This document shows positions 7,540 through 12,448 of a DNA stretch of 12,448 nucleotides, piece by piece. Within the stretch, counting starts at the first letter, position 1, and each line of letters opens with the position of its first letter. Source of the stretch: Planctomycetota bacterium (GTDB lineage Bacteria; Planctomycetota; UBA1135; UBA2386); NCBI GenBank assembly GCA_023433825.1, contig JAEYTU010000113.1:1-12448 (forward strand), in the 5' to 3' direction. Both the position numbers and the translations under genes were made by a program. The notes beneath the pieces are model-generated. The model did not search any database. It was not told where the DNA came from and saw only the letters and a list, made by a program, of their open reading frames with translations.

Positions 7540-8229
7540 TCAACGTTCGTTGCGGCTCGCCTGCCGACGACGGCCGCGCGCGGACACGTGGCCCTGGATC
7601 TTCGGCTTGTTCGCGCGCTGCAGGCGCGAAATGTTGCGCGCCGCCTCGGTCTTGCGTGAGAACGCCTCGGCCGCGGCGATCGCCGCGCGGCCCGCCGGGT
7701 CCTCGTGAACGTGCACCGCCGGCCCCGGGAGCCGCTTCTCTTCGCCCGCGTCGGCCTGAGCCGCGTCGTTCTTGCCGGTCGGCGCCGGCTTCGCGGCGAC
7801 CTTCTTCCGGGCGACCTTGCGCTTCGGCTTCGCCTTCGCCGCGGGGCGCTTGGCCGTCTTCTTCGACTTCGACTTGGCCTTCGCCTTGGCCTTGGCCTTG
7901 GTGGCTTTCGCATCCGCATCGGCGGCGGTGACTTCGGCCAGGCGATCCTCGAACCGTCCGAGAACGGCAGCGAACAGTTCCCGCTTGGCGGCGAGATCGG
8001 CGACGGCGGCGCCACCGTGGTGCCGGCGCGGGCTGTCCTTGCCGCGAACGGCGCGGCGTCTCGCCTCGGCGAGCGTCCGATATTTGTCACGCAGACCGCG
8101 GGTCAACGTCACGTACTTGCGAAGGTCCTTCAGCGTCGCTGTCGCGAGCGCTCGCGCGGCGGCCTTCTTGACGATGTCGAGTTCGCGGGTCGTACAGAGC
8201 TTGCGGGCTCTCGGGAGCGAGATGGGCAT
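7540..8229 (-). CDS. Histone H1-like Lys/Ala-rich basic protein of unknown function
   Basis: 229-aa, strongly basic cytoplasmic protein. Three parts are visible: a predicted helical N-terminal region (1-100, with a KLCTTRELDIVKKA start and RGLRDKYRTLAEARRRA near 44-60); a low-complexity tail (about 107-148) of alternating Lys-Ala/Lys-Ser like the C-terminal tail of eukaryotic H1 and bacterial H1-like proteins; and a C-terminal block (about 180-229) rich in Arg, with IQGHVSARGRRRQ near 211-223. No signal or membrane segment. The tail implies nucleic-acid binding or nucleoid compaction, which is inference; I do not recognise a named family for the N- or C-terminal blocks. The start at 8229 is chosen because GAGGA lies 9 nt upstream and the sequence further upstream loses coding character. 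It converges on the oxidase gene with a 26-bp gap and diverges from the GGDEF-EAL gene, so it is probably monocistronic. Confidence 0.85.
   Translation of the reverse strand: MPISLPRARKLCTTRELDIVKKAAARALATATLKDLRKYVTLTRGLRDKYRTLAEARRRAVRGKDSPRRHHGGAAVADLAAKRELFAAVLGRFEDRLAEVTAADADAKATKAKAKAKAKSKSKKTAKRPAAKAKPKRKVARKKVAAKPAPTGKNDAAQADAGEEKRLPGPAVHVHEDPAGRAAIAAAEAFSRKTEAARNISRLQRANKPKIQGHVSARGRRRQASRNER
7858..7899 (-). repeat. Simple Lys-Ala/Lys-Ser coding repeat in the H1-like gene
   Basis: On the plus strand this stretch is built of short CTTGGC/CTTCGC-type units. Read on the minus strand they encode alternating Lys with Ala or Ser (residues 111-124). Such six-base periodic DNA is prone to length change, so tail length may vary between strains. 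Confidence 0.7.
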
Positions 8230-8238
8230 CTTCGTGGG

Positions 8239-8243
8239 TCCTC
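8239..8243 (-). promoter_or_regulatory. Ribosome binding site of the H1-like gene
   Basis: GAGGA on the minus strand, 9 nt before the ATG whose first base is 8229. It decides this start over upstream in-frame alternatives. Confidence 0.75.
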
Positions 8244-8280
8244 GTTGGGCGCGATGGTCGAGCGCTGCGTGTGGCGCGGC

Positions 8281-8289
8281 ACGATAGCA
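8281..8289 (-). promoter_or_regulatory. Candidate extended -10 promoter for the H1-like gene
   Basis: The minus strand reads TGCTATCGT, an extended -10 form (TG-N-TATCGT, four of six matches to TATAAT). No good -35 hexamer lies 16-18 bp upstream, as can be the case for extended -10 promoters. Transcription would start near 8274, giving a leader of about 45 nt. This is pattern matching only. Confidence 0.35.
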
Positions 8290-8356
8290 GGCCGTCGAAG
8301 AACGCCACGCGCGATGCGCGCGCAACGAGCAGACCGGATTCGCTGGCATGAAGTGA

Positions 8357-8380
8357 CCCTTGCTCCCGCTTCCGCGAGGG
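8357..8380 (+). other. Hairpin in the intergenic region
   Basis: CCCTTGC (8357-8363) pairs with GCGAGGG (8374-8380) through 7 bp including one T-G wobble, around a 10-nt loop. A short pyrimidine-rich run follows on the plus strand. It lies about 145 bp before the proposed GGDEF-EAL start. It is too weak to call a terminator and its role is unknown. Confidence 0.3.
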
Positions 8381-8525
8381 TTAGCTTTCGCGCCGTGCGG
8401 TGAGTCGAACGGGCCGACCAATGGCCGCTCTCCGCTGTCGCCGCCCCGGCGACGCAGGGCAAGGCACACGCAAGCAGTCGCGCCGCATGAGTCTCCAAAC
8501 GCGCAGATCGCCGAGCTCCCACCGG

Positions 8526-10682
8526 ATGCGCCTCGTCGCGGCGGCGAACACCGGCGAGAGTTTCGAGCGAGCGGTCAAGGAGCCGGCGAAGCCCCCGAAC
8601 CCGTTTCTTCCCGGACTTCAGCGGATCTCACGGATCGGAAACGAGACCGACGCGGCACCGCAACCGCCGACGCTGCTGATCGTCGAGGACGATCCGATCG
8701 ACGTGCTCGCCGTGCAGCGAACCGTCGTCGAACAGATCGGCTGGCGCGTGCATTCGGCGCCGAGTCTCGCCGCTGCGCGCGCGATGCTCCGTCACATGAA
8801 GTTCGAGGCCGTGCTGATGGACCTCGAGCTCGGCGACGGGCGCGGCACCGAGTTGCTGACCGAGTTGATCGACCTGCCAGTCGTCTTCCTGACCGGGACC
8901 GGCGACGAGCGGACCGCCGTCGAGACGATGAAGGCCGGCGCCGTCGACTACCTCGTCAAGGACGTCCAGCTCGAGTACCTGGCGCAACTGCCGCGTCGTC
9001 TGCTCGAAGCCCGCGAACGTCACGCGATCCTGCGACTCGAGCGTCAGCTCTCGACGGTCACGCATGTGTCGGCCGAGAAGCTGCGCGACTTCGCGCTGCG
9101 TTTCGACGACCTGCTGTGGATCCAGGAGCCGCCCGGCGAGTTGTCGTTCGTCAGTCCGCTGGCGCTCGAAGTCTTCGGCGTCGCCGTCGAGTCGCTGCGG
9201 ACCGACACGTGGATGGCGCTCGTGCCGCAGGAATGGCGGACGCGCGTCGCACAGGCGCGCGCCGGCGTCGATCCGTCGCTGCCGAGCTACGAGTACCCGA
9301 TCGATCACCCGCGTCGCGGCGTTCGGTGGCTGCACGAGCGCCGATTCGCGGTTCGCGACGAGTCCGGAAAGGTCGTGCGCGTCGTCGGCGTGACGCGCGA
9401 CGTGACCGAGCAACGCCAAGCCGAGCATGCGTTGCGCCGCCGCGCCGAGCAGGCAGCCGATCTCGCACTGCGCGATCCGCTGACGGGGCTGTGGAACCGC
9501 CGCGGTGTCGAGGACCTGCTCGACCGCGAGATTCGCATCGGGCGACGCAGCGACCAACGCATCTGTCTGGTGCTCGTCGACTGTGACAACTTCAAGTCGT
9601 TGAACGACCACTTCGGTCACGACGCGGGCGACACGGCGCTGCAGGAGATCGCGGTCCGGATCCGCGCGAGTCTGCGGCCGGCGGACGTCGTGGGCCGCGT
9701 CGGCGGCGACGAGTTCCTGGTCATCCTGCCGGACACTCGGCCCGGCGAAGCGCAGCGCGTCGCCGAACGAATCCGCGACGCGATCGCCCACACGCCGATC
9801 CGCCATCGCGACCTGTCGTTCGAGGCGACGGTCAGCATCGGCGTCGCACCACTGCCGGTGCCGCTCCACACCTGCACGCCGACGGAAGCGCGAACGCTCG
9901 CCGACGCCGCGTTGAACAGCAGCAAGCGCGCGGGCCGCAATCGCGTCACGCTCGCCGATCCGACGGCGAACGGCGTCCACGGCGACCCGTCGCTGTTGCT
10001 CGGCGGCGCCGGCTTCCGATGCGCAGCGCAGCCGATTCGCAACCTCCGCGATCGTTCGCTCGTCGGCTACGAGATGCTGACGCGCGGGCCGGTCGGCTGC
10101 GAGAGTCCGGCGGTCTTGTTCGCCCTCGCAGCCGCACACGATCGAATCGTCGAACTGGATCGGATCTGCCTGCGGAACGCACTCGAGGCCGGCCGACGGC
10201 TGCGCGCCGAGCACGGCGAAGCGATTCACCTCCACGTCAACGCGCGCCCGTGCACGTTGCTCGAGATGTCGGATCTCGAGTGGCGCACGCTGCTCGACGG
10301 CTTGCCGACCGATCACGTCTGCATCGAGGTCTGCGAACAGGATCTGATCGGCGTGCCGGTCGATCTGCGGCTGCGGATCGACGGGCTTCGCGACCTCGGC
10401 GCCAAGATCGCGCTCGACGACGTCGGCTTCGGCAAGAGCTGTCTCGAAGCGTTGCTGTTGCTCGAACCGGACGTGATCAAACTCGACCGCGCGCTCGTGC
10501 AAGACTGCGACACCGACGAGAGCCGACGGCGGATGCTGGCGCGGATGCGGACGCTGGCGACGACGTTCGGAGCGGTCGTCGTGCCCGAAGGCATCGAGAC
10601 CGCTGGCGAGCTCGGCACGTTGCTCGACCTCGGGTTCGAGATCGGTCAGGGGTATCTGCTCGGCCGCCCCGCGTTCGCCTGA
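8526..10682 (+). CDS. Hybrid response regulator REC-PAS-GGDEF-EAL, c-di-GMP cyclase/phosphodiesterase
   Basis: 718-aa cytoplasmic protein from the start used here. The REC domain (48-165) has an acidic cluster Glu54-Asp55-Asp56, phosphoacceptor Asp99, Thr123 and Lys145, all intact. A PAS domain (about 185-295) ends in VTRDVTEQ. The GGDEF domain (312-475) has the exact GGDEF at 393-397 and the product-inhibition I-site RPAD (384-387), so diguanylate cyclase activity is expected. The EAL domain (about 495-718) has EML in place of EAL (Glu516) but keeps Asn572, Glu601, Glu604, Asp631-Asp632, Lys652, Glu688 and Gln708, so c-di-GMP hydrolysis also looks possible. Phosphorylation and PAS sensing probably decide which activity wins. 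Its likely partner is the kinase gene 72 bp downstream. The start is uncertain: no candidate has a strong Shine-Dalgarno site. 8526 is preferred because typical codon use begins there; 8487, 8421 and 8400 remain possible. Confidence 0.88.
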   Translation: MRLVAAANTGESFERAVKEPAKPPNPFLPGLQRISRIGNETDAAPQPPTLLIVEDDPIDVLAVQRTVVEQIGWRVHSAPSLAAARAMLRHMKFEAVLMDLELGDGRGTELLTELIDLPVVFLTGTGDERTAVETMKAGAVDYLVKDVQLEYLAQLPRRLLEARERHAILRLERQLSTVTHVSAEKLRDFALRFDDLLWIQEPPGELSFVSPLALEVFGVAVESLRTDTWMALVPQEWRTRVAQARAGVDPSLPSYEYPIDHPRRGVRWLHERRFAVRDESGKVVRVVGVTRDVTEQRQAEHALRRRAEQAADLALRDPLTGLWNRRGVEDLLDREIRIGRRSDQRICLVLVDCDNFKSLNDHFGHDAGDTALQEIAVRIRASLRPADVVGRVGGDEFLVILPDTRPGEAQRVAERIRDAIAHTPIRHRDLSFEATVSIGVAPLPVPLHTCTPTEARTLADAALNSSKRAGRNRVTLADPTANGVHGDPSLLLGGAGFRCAAQPIRNLRDRSLVGYEMLTRGPVGCESPAVLFALAAAHDRIVELDRICLRNALEAGRRLRAEHGEAIHLHVNARPCTLLEMSDLEWRTLLDGLPTDHVCIEVCEQDLIGVPVDLRLRIDGLRDLGAKIALDDVGFGKSCLEALLLLEPDVIKLDRALVQDCDTDESRRRMLARMRTLATTFGAVVVPEGIETAGELGTLLDLGFEIGQGYLLGRPAFA

Positions 10683-10744
10683 GCAAGGTTCGTGCGGCGA
10701 CCCGGCCGCTGCACGTGGCATGAAACTTCGCTGCCGGGATCGAC

Positions 10745-10750
10745 GGGGAG
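10745..10750 (+). promoter_or_regulatory. Ribosome binding site of the ethylene-receptor-like kinase
   Basis: GGGGAG, 4 nt before the ATG at 10755. The spacing is short but the start is supported, since the protein then begins about 30 residues before the first membrane helix, as in related kinases. Confidence 0.6.
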
Positions 10751-10754
10751 TGGA

Positions 10755-12448
10755 ATGGAAGAGCTCTGGCGCAGTTTGTTCGACACGTCCGGATTCCCGC
10801 CGCGGTGGCAGTGCGGAACGTGGTCGAGCACGCTCGGGTGGCTGCACATCGCGTCCGACCTCGCGATCTGGTTCGCGTACATGGGCATCCCGGTCGTGCT
10901 GGTCGCCTTCGTCAGACGCCGACGCGACGTCCCGTTCCCGCCGGTGTTCTGGCTGTTCAGCCTGTTCATCGCGAGCTGCGGGATCGGCCACCTGCTCGAG
11001 GCGACGGCGTTCTGGTGGCCGGCCTACCGGCTGACCGGCACGGTGAAGCTGATCACCGCGGTCGTCTCGGTCGCGACGATGCTCGCGATCGTGCCGTTCC
11101 TGCGGCGCGCGCTGGCGCTACCGGGGACGTCGGATCTTCTGGCGCGCCTGTCGGCCGAGCAGGACGCGCGCAAGCGCAGTCAGGCAGCGCTGCAGTTGAC
11201 GCAAGAGCAGTTGCGGATCGCCGTCGCGGCGTCGGGACTCGGGCTGTGGTCGCTGCGCGTGGCGGACCGCAACTTCGTCTGGAGCGAGACGTTGATGACG
11301 CTGCTCGGCGTCCGCGTCGGCGGCGGCGGCGGCCCGGGCGACTTCTTCGAACGAATCGAACCCACCGACCGGCCGCGCTTCGAGCGGACGATCCAAGACT
11401 GCATTCACGACGGAACGCCGATCGACGTTCGCATTCGCTTGCGGCACGAGGACGGCGCGATGCGTCACGTCGTCTGTCGCGCGGCGGCGGTGCGCGACGG
11501 TGAGAGTCGGATCACGCACGTGACCGGCGCGTGTCTCGACGTGACGTCGGAAGAACGTTCGCGCGAGATCTTCCGGCTGGCGGTCGAGGCGGCGCCGAAT
11601 GCGATGGTCATGATCGCGCACGACGGTCGGATCCTGCTGGTCAACTCGCAGGCGGAGAAGCTGTTCGGCTATCCGCGCGAGGAGATCGTCGGCGAGATGG
11701 TCGAGCGGTTGGTGCCGGACCGTTCGCGCGCCGTGCACGTCGGCTATCGCGACTCGTTCTTCGAGAGCCCGACGGCGCGCCCGATGGGCGTCGGCAGGCA
11801 TCTGACCGGACTGCGCAAGGACGGCAGCGAAGTGCCGCTCGAGATCGGGTTGAACCCGATCCACCTCCCCGAGGGGACCGCGGTGCTGAGCGCGATCGTC
11901 GACATCACGGAACGCATTCAGGCGCAGGACGCGGCGCGCGCGCACGCCGCGGAGTTGGAGCGGCGCAATCGCGCACTCGACGAGTTCGCGTACCTCGTCT
12001 CGCACGACTTGAAGGCGCCGCTGCGCGGCATCAGCCTCGTCGCCGAGTGGCTGAAGCGCGATCACTGGGAGACGCTCGGCGAGGACGCGCGGCTGCTCGA
12101 CACGTTGATCGAACGTTCCCGACACCTCGATCAGATGATCCATGCCGTGCTGGAGCACGCGCGCGCGGGACAGTCGAACGGGCGTGTCGAGTCGATCGAC
12201 GCCGGTGCCGTCGCGCGGCACGTCGTCACGTCCTTGGCGCCGCCGGACGGAATCCGCGTGACGATCGGCGAGTTGCCGCGCATCACGTACGACGCGGTGC
12301 ACCTGGAGAAGGTGCTGCAGAACCTGATCGGCAATGCGATCAAGCACATGGGGAAGGCGGCGGGCTCGGTCGAGGTGCATGCCGACGATCACGGCGACCA
12401 ATGGCGCTTCCGCGTCGTCGACGACGGCCCGGGCATCGACCCGAAGCA
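10755..12448 (+). CDS. Ethylene-receptor (ETR1)-like membrane sensor histidine kinase, PAS-PAS-HisKA-HATPase (3' end outside the window)
   Basis: 564 codons are visible; the gene continues past the window. Residues 31-118 form three membrane helices matching the ethylene-binding domain of plant ETR1 and cyanobacterial SynEtr1. Asp35, Tyr42, Ile45, Pro46, Cys75 and His79 correspond to ETR1 Asp25, Tyr32, Ile35, Pro36, Cys65 and His69 at a constant offset of ten; Lys98 in TVKLITAVVS matches Lys91. Cys65 and His69 of ETR1 bind the Cu(I) that holds ethylene. A helical linker (125-155), PAS1 (about 150-268, with a five-glycine run) and PAS2 (about 272-388, with FGYPREEIVGE) follow. The kinase core has an H-box SHDLKAPLRG with phosphoacceptor His417, an N-box LIGNAIKHM with Asn527 and a G1 motif DDGPG (556-560). 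The F and G2 boxes and any C-terminal receiver are cut off. Ethylene or copper sensing is inference from residues; many bacterial homologues are known only as generic PAS kinases. Confidence 0.9.
   Translation, partial: MEELWRSLFDTSGFPPRWQCGTWSSTLGWLHIASDLAIWFAYMGIPVVLVAFVRRRRDVPFPPVFWLFSLFIASCGIGHLLEATAFWWPAYRLTGTVKLITAVVSVATMLAIVPFLRRALALPGTSDLLARLSAEQDARKRSQAALQLTQEQLRIAVAASGLGLWSLRVADRNFVWSETLMTLLGVRVGGGGGPGDFFERIEPTDRPRFERTIQDCIHDGTPIDVRIRLRHEDGAMRHVVCRAAAVRDGESRITHVTGACLDVTSEERSREIFRLAVEAAPNAMVMIAHDGRILLVNSQAEKLFGYPREEIVGEMVERLVPDRSRAVHVGYRDSFFESPTARPMGVGRHLTGLRKDGSEVPLEIGLNPIHLPEGTAVLSAIVDITERIQAQDAARAHAAELERRNRALDEFAYLVSHDLKAPLRGISLVAEWLKRDHWETLGEDARLLDTLIERSRHLDQMIHAVLEHARAGQSNGRVESIDAGAVARHVVTSLAPPDGIRVTIGELPRITYDAVHLEKVLQNLIGNAIKHMGKAAGSVEVHADDHGDQWRFRVVDDGPGIDPK

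Larger units (their letters stand above)
8230..8525. other. Divergent intergenic region, about 300 bp
   Basis: No gene is supported here. It contains the leader and a candidate promoter of the minus-strand H1-like gene, a 7-bp stem hairpin (8357-8380), and presumably the promoter of the plus-strand GGDEF-EAL gene, for which I see no convincing -35/-10 pair. In-frame starts for the plus-strand gene exist at 8400 (GTG), 8421 and 8487. The sequence between 8400 and 8525 uses codons less like the rest of the gene, so it may be partly untranslated. Confidence 0.6.

Noticed and set aside
8360..8386. TTGCTC ... TTAGCT as a promoter for the GGDEF-EAL gene
   Set aside because: The spacer is 15 bp and both hexamers match poorly.
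10694..10709. GCGGC/GCCGC hairpin between the GGDEF-EAL and kinase genes as a terminator
   Set aside because: Only 5 bp of stem and no T-run follow it. Such stems are common by chance in GC-rich DNA.
10716..10732. Sigma-54-like -24/-12 element before the kinase gene
   Set aside because: TGGCATG is present, but the required GG-N10-GC spacing is off by one base and the -12 half does not match.

Overview
The window is GC-rich bacterial DNA with strong G/C preference at third codon positions. The main serine codon is TCG, and GAC, GTC and CTC/CTG dominate. Genes are packed tightly, with 4-bp ATGA overlaps and good Shine-Dalgarno sites. An outer-membrane efflux lipoprotein shows a Gram-negative (diderm) host. 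A lysine/alanine-rich histone H1-like protein and a large hybrid c-di-GMP enzyme would fit a high-GC Planctomycetota, Myxococcota or Proteobacteria lineage, but the sequence alone does not settle the taxon. There are no rRNA or tRNA genes, CRISPR arrays, insertion sequences or phage genes.

Left part (14-7513, all + strand): this looks like one operon. It encodes a TetR/AcrR-family repressor, then a complete tripartite RND efflux system in the order outer-membrane lipoprotein (NodT type), periplasmic adaptor, inner-membrane pump. An FAD-dependent D-amino-acid oxidase gene follows, and its start codon overlaps the pump's stop codon. Spacings along the run are 11 bp, a 4-bp overlap, 3 bp and a 4-bp overlap, so transcription and translation are probably coupled throughout. 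The regulator most likely controls the pump and its own expression from a promoter upstream of the window. It carries an unusual helix-compatible histidine ladder built from a 12-bp tandem repeat.

Middle (7540-8525): one minus-strand gene converges on the oxidase gene. It encodes a basic protein with a compact N-terminal domain, an H1-like Lys/Ala tail and a distinct basic C-terminal block. About 300 bp of non-coding sequence follows. It holds this gene's leader and probable promoter, and probably the promoter of the next, divergent gene.

Right part (8526-12448, + strand): a two-gene signalling unit. The first gene encodes a REC-PAS-GGDEF-EAL protein with intact phosphoacceptor, GGDEF, I-site and EAL metal-ligand residues. 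72 bp later a histidine kinase begins and runs off the window. Its three-helix N-terminal membrane domain carries the residues that define the plant ethylene receptor ETR1 ligand domain: Asp35, Tyr42, Ile45, Pro46, the Cys75-x3-His79 copper pair and Lys98. Two PAS domains and a HisKA/HATPase core follow. The simplest reading is that this copper-binding, ethylene-receptor-like kinase phosphorylates the neighbouring REC domain and so sets c-di-GMP levels. This is the most interesting part of the window.
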